Shown here: positions 23,970 to 32,400 of the stretch, in pieces
Position numbering within the stretch: position 1 is the stretch's first letter
Layout: each line of letters opens with the position of its first letter
Assembly (NCBI GenBank): GCA_964524145.1
Contig: CAZGCA010000067.1
Span: 1 to 33,409 of the forward strand
Direction of reading: 5' to 3'
Source: CAZGCA01 sp964524145
GTDB taxonomy: Bacteria; Hydrogenedentota; CAZGCA01
DNA: 33,409 bases
Notes under the pieces: model-generated
Seen by the model: the letters and a program-made list of their open reading frames with translations, nothing else
The model's database searches: none
Told to the model about the DNA's origin: nothing
Position numbers and translations under genes: made by a program

Positions 23970-26900
23970 CTATGAGCCGTTGATGGGAATGTACTGGACG
24001 TGGCCGTTGTAGGAGAGTTTCACTACAGCCCAGGACATCTCTGAAGCGGCGCTGAATTCCTCGACTACCTCACCCCGGCCGGGAACAACAATGCCGTGCC
24101 GCACCGGGCTCACTTCGGACATCGAGAACTCGCCGACTTCCGACGCGGGCCACGTCTCGATCGGCGTGATAAGCTCGATCCGTCCTTCTATTGCCTGCGC
24201 GTTGGGGTTTGCCACCGCAATTCGCACTGTGTCCGGGGCGACCCGTTCAATGGTTACCTCGAGCCGATTCTCGCCCACCTCGAGCACGTCCTGGTACGTC
24301 TGTCCGTCGTGCTCGATTCGGGCTTTCACGATACCTTTCTCGCTCGCACCGTGCAGGAACGCTATCACGACGTCCCTCGACAGGTGACCGCCTACCGGCA
24401 CGTCGTAGCTGAATTCCGACGGAACGGCACGCCAGCCTTCCGGGACGATAACGGTCGCTGTGCCCGAGACCACCCGATCTGCGTAATCGTTGGTAATGGT
24501 CACGCGGACCTCGCCAACCGACACGTCGCCGGGACTTAGCTGCCTGGAGACGAAGACGCCGACCGGCCCGTAGCCGAGAGGCGCAGCGCCGGCGTTTTCC
24601 TTCCAGAACCGCGTGAAAACAGGCTGAGAGACCTCCATCTCTCCCGCGAGCGCGGTCTCCGGCTTGACGGGCGAGACTTTGGGTTTGAGCTCGAACGTCT
24701 CGATAGAGAACGGCGAGACCCGTGCCGCGATCTGGGAATTGACGAGCCGGACCTTCTCGCCTCTGTTCTCGAGCATATCGGTCTCCCACGCTTCGAGCAA
24801 CGGTCTCATAAACTCGATCTTGGCGTCGGCGGGGAACCCGGTAGCCTCGTATAAACGTACGATGAGCCCGTCGGACGTGCTTGGCTCGCCCCCTTTGAAT
24901 GCCGCAGTATGGAACCCTTTTGGTTTTACCTGCGTAACCACTGCATTATCGGGAGTGACGCGCAGAAAGGCCAGCTCATGCGGCAGGATACCATCGTGCA
25001 GCGGCTCGGTAACGGCGACAAGCGGGTTGTTGAACTCGTATCCGAACCGATACGCCCTTGCATCGCGCCAGTTGCCTTCGTGCGGGTAGAGAGCGTAGGA
25101 GAACACGTGTGTATCCGCCTTGGACCGGCTTGCCGCTGCCGAACAGCGCATCAGTGCCAGCACCATCGTGTTATCAACGTCAACGCTGTTCACCACGCTG
25201 CCTTTGTTGGCTATGGCCAGACCATGATCGGGAACGGTCAAACCGGGGCCGGCCGCGTGGTCTTCGACCGGCAGCGAGATAACGGCGTCGGGCTCGAAGT
25301 CGCCGATGAGCTCGTCAACCGCCTTCTGCAGAGCGTTGCTCGTTCTTGCAGCTACGATAAGCACCGGCACCGGCGGTCCTGGCTCGGCACTGTCCAGCAC
25401 GAAGAGGTAGGCATACCCGAGGGATTCGAGCCGTTGCTCGAACGCGCCCCGTGCCGTCTCGGCAGCTTCCGCGAGCAGACGCTGAGTGTACCGGTTCTTC
25501 TGAACGTCTCCGAGCGAAAAGCGGAACAAGCCTCCGTACACCGTGCCTTCGCCCGTGCCAGCGGTGATTACTCCGTTCCCGCTCGCGACGTCGTAGAACG
25601 TTGCCGACGGTATCCCTTTCTTCGTGAGCGAAACACGGAGCTGTGCCGCGACTGAGCCCACTGCTTCGTCCCGCGGGACGATCATCCCGACCGGGCCGAT
25701 GGCAACGCTCGCCACGTCGCCAAGCTCGATGTGCCCACTCGAGCTGAGACCGAACCACTGGTACGAGGGCCGCACGCCCACGCCCGAATCGGCGCCCTCC
25801 AGCACCGTCGAGAAAGCACCTAATCCGTCGCTCCTGGGGGCGACGACGGCGCTGAACCGGTCCTCGAATACGGGCACCACGGCACCCAAATCCGTCGGGA
25901 ATGTCACCACACAAAGCTCGTCCTCGCCCGTGTGCTTGGCCAGAGAGGTCACGCAGTCTATGCGCTTGACGCCTTTGTAGAGAGTGATTCTCTGCGTGCG
26001 CTCGCATGTCGGCATCTTGCCGGTAACAATCAAACGGGAAGCCACCGGACCGGTCTCTGCAACCACGGTAGCAGGCGAACTTCGCGAGAACGTGGTCTTG
26101 GATTCCGGTTTGACGTCCACGGCCGTTGCGGTCCCGGCACCTCCCTGCGAGAGAAAGATGAGTTCGTTCGCCGGCGCTTCGCCGTCTGGCACGAACTCTT
26201 TGCCGGTCGTCTTGTCAACGATGTTGACCACGCCTCCGCCTCGCTGCGGATCGACCGTGACACGGTAAAACTCGTTTTCTATTGAAACGGCCGAAGTCCT
26301 CGCAGTCTCGGGCTTGCTGCCTGTAGGGCGCACGTAGTAGGTCTTATAACCGACGGGCGGCACGTCATTTGCCACAAACAGTATTCTGGCGGCACGAATC
26401 GCGCCCGCACCGTCCAGCTCGGCGCTCAGCAACTCAACCGGCACCGTTTTCCCGCCTTCATCGTACAGGCTGACGCCGGACGCGCCCGGCTCGAACTCGA
26501 CGTCCACCTCGACATAATCCGTTCGTTCCCACGACATTGGGTTGCAGACAACGATCGCCTGCATGTCGCTCTTATCGCGCGGGCCACGCTCCCGTGTATT
26601 CACCTTCGAGCCGACAAACCGTATCGCGTTGCGCAAGCATTCATTTGCAAGGTTCAGGGCTTCGCGATACCCTGATACGAGGTCAACATAGGACGTCTCG
26701 TCAAAGGTCCCCGTCAGCGCTCCCTGATCCTGCCCAAACAGAAGCTGGCGCCACGCTTTGTCGAGCGCTTTCTCGGGATATCTCGCGCCCAGCATGTTCG
26801 CCATCGCGGAAAACCGTGCCGCGTTCAGGAGGGCGTTTTCCGCGAGCCGGTTTGCATGTCTCAGCTCCGGTGCTCTCAGCCTGGTTCCGCTGACACGGTT

Positions 26901-28775
26901 ATCCTCGCCAGAGCTTGTCACGGGCATACGCAGTCGTTTCTCTTCTATCTGCCGGTGAGCTTGCTCGAAGTATTGAGTGGCACCGTTGCCCGCCACCTTG
27001 ATACGGGGAAAATACTCTCCAAGCTCGGCGGTCCTGCCGCAGAGCCACGGCGTCGGTGAACCAGAGGTTCCCGCATCAAACCGTACGTCCACAGTGAGCC
27101 CAAGCGCTGTCTGCTGCTTCAAGCGTTCGCTCAGCAACCGTCTGAGTTCGGCAGGGTTCGACGACGCCAACTCTCGCGGCACGCATGTGTGGAGCAATCG
27201 TGTGCCGTCCGGACTCTGGTGCCAGAACGTGGGCGAAACACCGTTCGCCTTGTCGACCCACAAGGCGCCGGTGTAGCCGGATTTCTTCAATAGTTGCGAC
27301 ATCTGTGGACAAAGACCGCGACTATCGAGGGAAGCATAAACCGTGCTCTTGTCTCCAAAAACAGCTTCGTGGAACAGACGACCGTACGCCAGGTTCGTGA
27401 TTATCGCTTCACCGCCGACGAACGCGCTCGGAAGCCGGCCATAAGAGCCTCCCGTTTCAACTCGCCCCTGCGCGACAAACTCCCGTACACCATCGCGCTC
27501 ATCGGGGCGCGTGTCGTAGAACGGTTTTAGATAAGGAATGCCCGAAAGATGTACACCGTAGCCCGGGTCAGCCTTTGCGATCAGGAGGTGCTGTTCGACA
27601 CTCGAAACCAACGCGGGAACGCGGGCCCGCTGATCGTGCGGCTCGGCTCGATACAGGTCTGTTGCCGGGACTACGTAAACAACCTCGTCGGGAGACGGTA
27701 TCGGATATACCTCGACGCTTGCCGGTATCTCAACATGCTCTTCTGCAACATCCACGACCAGCGCGACTTCTGCCTGTGTCCCTGCCAGCTCTGGTTGTAC
27801 CTCCAGGCCAAGCTCGACCGTTGCGGCATGGCCACGTCCTAACGACGGGACACGCTTCCTCACCTCTCGGCCGGTGCGTTTGGACACCAGAGCCAGCTCG
27901 AACTCGGCCAGTTCGGTCTCGGCCCCGTTGATCACCGTCACGAGCACGTCTTGGGTGGGCATTCCCGCCGGCCCTTGGAAGGTACCGGTCGATGACAGGC
28001 GCGGAACGACCCGCAGCCCGGTCTCGCCCACGCGTTTGACGGGCAAGACCTGCAGAGAGACGGCAACACCGCTCGTGGCGGAAAAGACGGGTCCACGGCT
28101 TTTCTCCAGGAGAGCACGCATCTCCTCTGCCGGCCGGCCCAAGAGTCCCGCTAGGTAGGAGACCTGCACGCCGGCAAACTTGACCAGCAGAATGTTGTAT
28201 CCTGTGCGGAAGCTCAGTAGGAATCTCTCGCTACCGGCGTCTCGAAACGGCAGCTTGCCGGCCTTATGTACCGGTTCATGGTTCAGCCAGACCGACGCCC
28301 CGACAAAACTGCGCAGGTCTACAAACGCCTCCAGGTCCGATTCCGATTTCAGGTAACATGCGGCATACCCGACGGCTTCCGGTGGGACGGTATGCACCGC
28401 ACCGATGTCGATGACGGACGTCCCGGTGCCGTAGGCTTGCCAGACTGCCACTCGGTCCGGCGAGACCTCGCTTCTGTGAGATAGTCCCAACCGCGGCTCG
28501 ATGACTGCTTCCCCACCGTGGTCGGCGAGGAAGTCCGATTCTGTAAGGGCGGCATCGTCACGGGTAAGCGCGGCAACCATCCCGTCCTGCAGGCCGTCAG
28601 GGAAAGGGCCGCAGATGAGCCAACGCGGTATATAGCCAAGCTCGAACACCTCCTCGACTGTGTTCAAGCCGGGCGTTCCGCCATACATGAGCCCCTGCTC
28701 CTGCCCGAAGGCAACATCAGGAGCGGACAGAGCGGCCAACGCTACCACGAGAACAGCTGTGGAAACACGGTTCAT
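23970..28775 (-). CDS. Large exported GH38 (alpha-mannosidase)-like protein with altered metal site
   Basis: A 1601-residue protein with a signal peptide (about 5-24). Residues about 45-210 form a galactose-binding-like module (WLICGPFPD, YLKSESDLEAFVDL, GYNILLVKFAG). From about 363 the order matches GH38 family alpha-mannosidases: VVYVVPATDLY, FVAQGRVETGG, FVGGEAII, ASLDSRG with D484 at the place of the nucleophile, the FGQDQGALTGT block (680-690), then the beta-rich C-terminal domains (EFYRVTVDPQRGG, DKTTGKEF). However the zinc ligands expected in the family (His-x-Asp, then His in 'HHDG/FHD') appear as D373, Y375 and Q684, so it is probably inactive or metal-independent. The final 350 residues hold further beta-sandwich-like domains. 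A consensus promoter precedes it; GGGAG lies 12 bases before the ATG. It may bind, rather than cleave, mannosides. Confidence 0.8.
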   Translation of the reverse strand: MNRVSTAVLVVALAALSAPDVAFGQEQGLMYGGTPGLNTVEEVFELGYIPRWLICGPFPDGLQDGMVAALTRDDAALTESDFLADHGGEAVIEPRLGLSHRSEVSPDRVAVWQAYGTGTSVIDIGAVHTVPPEAVGYAACYLKSESDLEAFVDLRSFVGASVWLNHEPVHKAGKLPFRDAGSERFLLSFRTGYNILLVKFAGVQVSYLAGLLGRPAEEMRALLEKSRGPVFSATSGVAVSLQVLPVKRVGETGLRVVPRLSSTGTFQGPAGMPTQDVLVTVINGAETELAEFELALVSKRTGREVRKRVPSLGRGHAATVELGLEVQPELAGTQAEVALVVDVAEEHVEIPASVEVYPIPSPDEVVYVVPATDLYRAEPHDQRARVPALVSSVEQHLLIAKADPGYGVHLSGIPYLKPFYDTRPDERDGVREFVAQGRVETGGSYGRLPSAFVGGEAIITNLAYGRLFHEAVFGDKSTVYASLDSRGLCPQMSQLLKKSGYTGALWVDKANGVSPTFWHQSPDGTRLLHTCVPRELASSNPAELRRLLSERLKQQTALGLTVDVRFDAGTSGSPTPWLCGRTAELGEYFPRIKVAGNGATQYFEQAHRQIEEKRLRMPVTSSGEDNRVSGTRLRAPELRHANRLAENALLNAARFSAMANMLGARYPEKALDKAWRQLLFGQDQGALTGTFDETSYVDLVSGYREALNLANECLRNAIRFVGSKVNTRERGPRDKSDMQAIVVCNPMSWERTDYVEVDVEFEPGASGVSLYDEGGKTVPVELLSAELDGAGAIRAARILFVANDVPPVGYKTYYVRPTGSKPETARTSAVSIENEFYRVTVDPQRGGGVVNIVDKTTGKEFVPDGEAPANELIFLSQGGAGTATAVDVKPESKTTFSRSSPATVVAETGPVASRLIVTGKMPTCERTQRITLYKGVKRIDCVTSLAKHTGEDELCVVTFPTDLGAVVPVFEDRFSAVVAPRSDGLGAFSTVLEGADSGVGVRPSYQWFGLSSSGHIELGDVASVAIGPVGMIVPRDEAVGSVAAQLRVSLTKKGIPSATFYDVASGNGVITAGTGEGTVYGGLFRFSLGDVQKNRYTQRLLAEAAETARGAFEQRLESLGYAYLFVLDSAEPGPPVPVLIVAARTSNALQKAVDELIGDFEPDAVISLPVEDHAAGPGLTVPDHGLAIANKGSVVNSVDVDNTMVLALMRCSAAASRSKADTHVFSYALYPHEGNWRDARAYRFGYEFNNPLVAVTEPLHDGILPHELAFLRVTPDNAVVTQVKPKGFHTAAFKGGEPSTSDGLIVRLYEATGFPADAKIEFMRPLLEAWETDMLENRGEKVRLVNSQIAARVSPFSIETFELKPKVSPVKPETALAGEMEVSQPVFTRFWKENAGAAPLGYGPVGVFVSRQLSPGDVSVGEVRVTITNDYADRVVSGTATVIVPEGWRAVPSEFSYDVPVGGHLSRDVVIAFLHGASEKGIVKARIEHDGQTYQDVLEVGENRLEVTIERVAPDTVRIAVANPNAQAIEGRIELITPIETWPASEVGEFSMSEVSPVRHGIVVPGRGEVVEEFSAASEMSWAVVKLSYNGHVQYIPINGS

Positions 28776-28877
28776 TGCAACGAGTTACTCCCTACTGTTC
28801 GATTGAGAGCGCGAGCCGGACGCACTCAACTGGACACAACGCAGGGTCCAGCCGTCCGCCAGAGAACGACGAGCCGC

Positions 28878-28906
28878 ATCATAGCACCCCCCTTTGTCCA
28901 TGTCAA
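28878..28906 (-). promoter_or_regulatory. Near-perfect sigma70 promoter of the GH38-like gene
   Basis: On the minus strand: TTGACA (28906-28901), 17-bp spacer, TATGAT (28883-28878). It lies in the gap after tupC and gives the GH38-like gene its own transcript with a leader of about 95 nt. No terminator for the tup operon is visible in this gap. Confidence 0.75.
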
Positions 28907-28985
28907 TCCCGTTGAGCTCGCGATGGTGGAAGAACCATTGGTGCCAAGGGTATCAGGCGGCGGTGACGGCTGTCTCAGAACCCGG

Positions 28986-29669
28986 CTAGGGCGTGACAGG
29001 TTTGGTGTCGTCGACGATTCTTCCGCCGAGCAGGTGTATCACGCGGGTTGCCATGCGTTGAGCTTGATCGAGATCGTGCGTTGTGAAGAGGACAGTCGTA
29101 TCGTTGCGGCGGGCGGTATCGAGTATCAAACCTTCGAGCTGGCCGATAAAGTCCGGGTCGATGTTCGATGTCGGCTCGTCCAGCAGTAGCACCTCGGTCT
29201 CCAATACAAGCGCGCGCGCGATCGCCACCCGTTGCGTCTCGCCGGAGCTGAGATGGCGTGCGTTGCGATGTTCGAGCCCGTCGACGCCGAGACGTTCCAG
29301 CATACGGCTGCACCGTGCCGCAGCTTCAGACCGGCCCGCCCCGCGCACCTTGAGACCGTAGCTCATGTTGTAGGCAACCGAAGCGCCGAACATCACCGGC
29401 GGCCGTTCGACCATGGTCACGGCTCGTTGTGCCTCGAACGGCAGTTCCCCGTTCGACCCGTTCAGCCTGTTCCCTTTGAACTCCATTTCGCCTGAGGTTG
29501 GCCGGTCGAGAAAGGCGGCAAGCTGCAGCAGCGTGGTTTTGCCTGCGCCATTGGGTCCAACAAACGCGACGATCTCGCCCCGCGCGACCTCCAACAACTC
29601 GATGGACAGTGCGGTGTGGCCGTCGAAGCGTTTTCTCACGTCTTGCAGCCGGTAAACTGGTTCGTTCAT
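28986..29669 (-). CDS. tupC: Tungstate ABC transporter, ATP-binding protein TupC
   Basis: A 227-residue ABC ATPase: Walker A GPNGAGKTT, Q loop region, signature LSSGETQRVAIARAL, Walker B VLLLDEPT, and the H loop TTHD. The sequence and its gene order (binding protein, permease, ATPase) fit the tungstate-specific TupABC family, as opposed to ModABC. It powers the uptake of tungstate through TupB. It follows tupB by ten bases. The ribosome site is weak (GTAGAGAC). Anion specificity is inferred mainly from the TupA homologue and the upstream riboswitch. Confidence 0.85.
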   Translation of the reverse strand: MNEPVYRLQDVRKRFDGHTALSIELLEVARGEIVAFVGPNGAGKTTLLQLAAFLDRPTSGEMEFKGNRLNGSNGELPFEAQRAVTMVERPPVMFGASVAYNMSYGLKVRGAGRSEAAARCSRMLERLGVDGLEHRNARHLSSGETQRVAIARALVLETEVLLLDEPTSNIDPDFIGQLEGLILDTARRNDTTVLFTTHDLDQAQRMATRVIHLLGGRIVDDTKPVTP

Positions 29670-29679
29670 AAGTTTGTCT

Positions 29680-30372
29680 CTACTTCAATCGTTCGGAGCC
29701 GAACTGCGCCGCCACGTTGACCGAGAGCGCCACCACGAGAAGCACGAACCCCAACGCGAGCGCCAGCCCGAACTTGCCTTTGCTCGTTTCGAGCGCTATC
29801 GCGGTCGTCATCGTTCGCGTCGAACCGCGTATGTTGCCGCCGAGCATCATCGCGCTGCCCACCTCTGCGATGACGCGGCCGAAACCCGCCGAGAACGCCA
29901 CCAGCAACGCGTATCGCGATTCCCGGACGACCATCCAGAACGCCTGCACCCGGGTCGCGCCGAGAGTCTTGGCGGTCCGCCGTACCGGATCGTGCATCTC
30001 GCCGACCGCCGCCAGCGTCAGTGCGGCCACTATCGGCATCGCCAGACATACCTGGCCGAGCACGATCGCCGTCGGTGTGAACAGTATGCCCAGTTCTCCA
30101 AACGGGCCCTGGCGACAGATGAGCGTGTAGAGCAGAAGACCGATGACCACCGTCGGCATGCCCATCAACGTGTTGAGCAGGATGCGAACGAACCGTTTAC
30201 CGGGGAACTGCTTGACCGCGACGAGAAACCCGACCGGCACGCCCAGCACGGTCGCGATAAGCGCCGACAGCAGCGATATCCTGAGCGACAGGAAGATTAT
30301 GCCGTATACTTCGCGGTCGCCCCCGATAAGCAACGCGATCGAACCGCGGACTCCTTCCCAGACAGTATGCAT
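29680..30372 (-). CDS. tupB: Tungstate ABC transporter, permease TupB
   Basis: A 230-residue membrane protein with five or six helices and the binding-protein-dependent permease (BPD_transp_1) EAA-type loop AAKTLGATRVQAFWMVVRES region, through which it contacts the ATPase. The segment RVIAEVGSAMMLGGNIRG is characteristic of TupB/WtpB-like anion permeases. Its start lies six bases after the tupA stop, with TGAGG overlapping that stop as ribosome site. It forms the inner-membrane channel for tungstate delivered by TupA. Confidence 0.88.
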   Translation of the reverse strand: MHTVWEGVRGSIALLIGGDREVYGIIFLSLRISLLSALIATVLGVPVGFLVAVKQFPGKRFVRILLNTLMGMPTVVIGLLLYTLICRQGPFGELGILFTPTAIVLGQVCLAMPIVAALTLAAVGEMHDPVRRTAKTLGATRVQAFWMVVRESRYALLVAFSAGFGRVIAEVGSAMMLGGNIRGSTRTMTTAIALETSKGKFGLALALGFVLLVVALSVNVAAQFGSERLK

Positions 30373-30378
30373 TCGGCC

Positions 30379-31215
30379 TCAGTTCGCGGGCAGCGGATGA
30401 AACAACCGATCTGTCCCGACCTTGAAACCCGATATTATCTCGCGTCCTTCCGGCGAGGTAATCCACGCAATCAGCATCATCGACTGCATGTACTTCACAT
30501 GCGGGTGTCGCAGCGGATTGACCGAGATGATGCTGTACGGGTTATACAGCGCCTCGTCGCCTTCGCAAAGCACGTCCAACTCCATCTTGTCCCGGTAGGC
30601 AAGGTACGTGCCCCGGTCGGTCAGCGTGTACCCGCGCTTCTCATCGGCAACACGCAACGTCGCGCTCATTCCCTGACCGGTCTCGACGTACCACGAGCCT
30701 TCGGGAGAAATATCCGCAGCTTTCCAGATATGCCTCTCCTTCTTGTGTGTCCCCGAATCGTCGCCCCGCGAAACGAAAGACGACCTGCTCGCAGCGATCC
30801 GTTGCATCGCTGTCACAGCCGAAACGAGCCCTTTGATCCGCGCCGGATCTTCCGCGGGCCCTATGACCACGAAGTCGTTGTACATCACAGGACGGCGGTT
30901 CACACCGAAACCCGAATCAACAAACTCCTTCTCGGCTTCCGGGGCATGGACGAGCACGACGTCCACATCGCCGTTCCGGCCGAGGGCCAACGCTTTCCCT
31001 GTTCCGACGGCAATGACGTCGACCTTGATGTTGTACCCTTTTTCGAAGTCCGGAAGAAGCACATCGAGCAGGCCGGAGTTCTCCGTGCTCGTCGTGGTGG
31101 CCAGTCTCACGTGGACGGTGGCGTCCGAGGACGACGCCTGACCGCCACACGGCAGTGACAGCATCGAGATCAACATCAAGGCTGCCGCGAGTTTCTTAAC
31201 GGGCAACGAAAACAT
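30379..31215 (-). CDS. tupA: Tungstate ABC transporter, substrate-binding protein TupA
   Basis: A 278-residue periplasmic binding protein. A signal peptide (about 8-27, PCGGQASSSD) is followed by RLATTTSTENSGLLDVLLP, whose TTTS and later SRGDDSGTH motif are hallmarks of TupA-family tungstate binders; further matches are the HAPEAEKEFVDSGFGVNRR and MYNDFVVIGP blocks. TupA binds tungstate with high selectivity over molybdate in characterised members. The gene has a strong ribosome site (AAGGAGG four bases before the ATG) and is preceded by a 200-nt leader with a cofactor riboswitch, so expression should respond to the molybdopterin-tungsten/molybdenum cofactor. Confidence 0.93.
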   Translation of the reverse strand: MFSLPVKKLAAALMLISMLSLPCGGQASSSDATVHVRLATTTSTENSGLLDVLLPDFEKGYNIKVDVIAVGTGKALALGRNGDVDVVLVHAPEAEKEFVDSGFGVNRRPVMYNDFVVIGPAEDPARIKGLVSAVTAMQRIAASRSSFVSRGDDSGTHKKERHIWKAADISPEGSWYVETGQGMSATLRVADEKRGYTLTDRGTYLAYRDKMELDVLCEGDEALYNPYSIISVNPLRHPHVKYMQSMMLIAWITSPEGREIISGFKVGTDRLFHPLPAN

Positions 31216-31248
31216 GAGACCTCCTTACACCGCGGGAAGTCCTCCCGG

Positions 31249-31279
31249 AAATGAAACAAGCCACGCGTTCCCGCGTGGC
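31249..31279 (-). terminator. Probable intrinsic terminator in the tup leader
   Basis: On the minus strand GCCACGCG-GGAA-CGCGTGGC (31279-31260), an 8-bp GC-rich stem with GNRA loop, is followed by TTGTTTCATTT. It lies between the riboswitch and the tupA start and is a natural site for premature termination. The tract is interrupted, so efficiency is uncertain. Confidence 0.5.
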
Positions 31280-31319
31280 ACTAAAGAGGATGTCGCTCCC
31301 GCAACAGAGCCACATCCCC

Positions 31320-31419
31320 ATTCTCCTTTACAAGAATGGTGGGCCCGGCGGTTTCCCGCCGAACCTGGCGGCCTTTATCCGTAGGGTGCCTCCCCCGTAG
31401 GCATAAAGGCTCGGAGAAC
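31320..31419 (-). promoter_or_regulatory. Molybdenum/tungsten cofactor (Moco) riboswitch upstream of tupABC
   Basis: Read on the minus strand, the leader contains the hallmark conserved blocks of the Moco RNA motif: CTCCGAGCC (31417-31409) and CGCCAGG (31370-31364), in the expected order and framed by the expected stems. GCCTTTAT (31410-31403) pairs with ATAAAGGC (31378-31371), enclosing GGG-AGGCA-CCC. After CGCCAGG a hairpin with GAAA loop (GGCGG/CCGCC, 31360-31347) follows. GTTCTCC (31419-31413) can pair with GGAGAAT (31326-31320) to close the element. Transcription should begin just upstream, from the consensus promoter at 31457-31428. Downstream are a strong hairpin at 31317-31288 and the terminator candidate at 31279-31249. 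Known Moco riboswitches control molybdate/tungstate transport and cofactor synthesis genes, matching tupABC. The structure was folded by eye. Confidence 0.85.
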
Positions 31420-31427
31420 GCAACGGG

Positions 31428-31457
31428 ATTATATCGGGCATCCCGAACCGTTGTCAA
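31428..31457 (-). promoter_or_regulatory. Perfect-consensus sigma70 promoter of the tupABC operon
   Basis: On the minus strand: TTGACA (31457-31452), 18-bp spacer, TATAAT (31433-31428), both hexamers exact. The expected start is about 31421, immediately before the riboswitch, so the leader is essentially the riboswitch plus expression platform. The -35 overlaps the stop codon of the gene remnant at 31454-31734. Confidence 0.85.
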
Positions 31458-31734
31458 GGCCATGATCCTCGCGGGGCCTGCGTCAGGTAAGAGGGTTTTC
31501 TATGCGACCCCGCAGTAGGTTGCTTTTCTGTGGCGGTTATTGTATGAGGGCTGTACGATCCATGGCCCAGAAAGGAACGACCTACCACCATCAAGACTTG
31601 AAAACGGTAGGTGCCACCGGTCTTGCTAACACCGTACGGTTCATAGGTCACGTTGATAGCGTTGTCTATTGAGCCTCCGGAGAAGGTAGCCCCGGGTGAC
31701 GACGGAGAAGCAACCCCGGGTATGGTACTAAGGT
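31454..31734 (-). pseudogene. C-terminal remnant of an unknown gene, interrupted by the IS
   Basis: An open minus-strand frame of about 93 residues reads from the IS left end toward the tup promoter and ends at a TGA inside the -35. It contains a plausible beta-sandwich stretch (STIPGVASPSSPGATFSGGS, NAINVTYEPYGVSKTGGTYR, FQVLMVVG), and its 5' part lies in IS sequence. It resembles the end of a secreted or surface protein, probably truncated when the element inserted. Family unknown; it could also be chance coding. Confidence 0.35.
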
Positions 31735-31795
31735 TGCCCCGACTTATCGGAGACATGGGGCATAGTAGAATGCGGCGTATGGAGGCTACGTTACC

Positions 31796-32100
31796 ATGGT
31801 ACAGAGAAGGTATGACAAAGAGTTCAAAACCAATGCTGTAGAACTGCTGTTGATCAGCGGCAAGCCGCTCAAACCGTTGGCTGGGGAACTGGGTGCGACA
31901 CCACACTGAGACCGTGGAGGGACGCGTACCTCGATGAGGTGGAAGGATATGCAGACCGATGTTCCCGCGGGCCGACACCGCGAGAGATGGCCGATGAGCT
32001 CCGGCGATTGCGCGAGGAACTGGATCGGGTCACGCGTCAGCGGGATATCCTAAAAAAAGCCTTGGGCATACTCTCGGATCAGTCGCCAGGAGGTATGCCA
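31796..32100 (+). pseudogene. IS3-family orfA (transposase N-terminal protein), frameshifted
   Basis: The ATG at 31796 opens QRRYDKEFKTNAVELL and KPLAGELGATPH, the HTH start of an IS3 OrfA, but hits TGA at 31907-31909. The remainder (WRDAYLDEVEGYAD, PREMADELRRLREELDRVTR, DILKKALGIL) continues in a different frame, showing an indel around 31905-31915. The leucine-zipper helix and the A7 slip site near the end are intact. Confidence 0.7.
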
Positions 32101-32400
32101 GGATCGAGCGTCACGCGACTGAACACGGCACGCATGAGCTGTGCGACCTGCTTGAGGTCTCGTCGAGCGGCTATTATGCGTGGTCTCGCAGGAGTGCAAG
32201 CGCCAGAGAACAGGCCGACCGGATGCTGGGTGAGCAGATCAAGGCCATTTACAGGCAGAGCCGTGGTACCTACGGCAGTCCGCGGATAACGGAAGCACTG
32301 CGTGATCGAGGGATACGCTGTAGCAGGAAGCGGGCTGCGCGCATCATGCGTCAGAAGGGCCTTCGGGGCGTGCAGAAGGCCCGGTTCTCGCGGGATCGGT
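32094..32400 (+). pseudogene. IS3-family orfB fragment (transposase), lacking the DDE domain
   Basis: In the frame -1 relative to orfA, the segment encodes YARIERHATEHG, CDLLEVSSSGYYAW, then the HTH_21-type GTYGSPRITEALRDRG and KRAARIMRQKGLRG. This matches residues about 1-100 of IS3 OrfB. The integrase catalytic core that should follow is missing; the frame then runs into priA antisense and ends at 32435. Confidence 0.75.

Larger units (their letters stand above)
31735..32400 (+). mobile_element. Truncated, frameshifted IS3-family insertion sequence
   Basis: The segment carries both IS3-type frames: an orfA (HTH, Orf7 type) and the N-terminal half of orfB. A left end is proposed at 31735, where TGCCCC begins, paired with GGGGCA (31757-31762). 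The DDE catalytic domain is absent: orfB similarity stops at about 32390 and the priA stop codon lies at 32401, so the right part was deleted. The element cannot transpose by itself. An A7 run (32052-32058) before G is at the classical place for -1 programmed frameshifting. Confidence 0.75.

Noticed and set aside
29674..31158. 494-codon plus-strand frame opposite tupABC
   Set aside because: Antisense shadow of three clearly recognised transporter genes; composition is Arg/His-rich as expected of an antisense frame.
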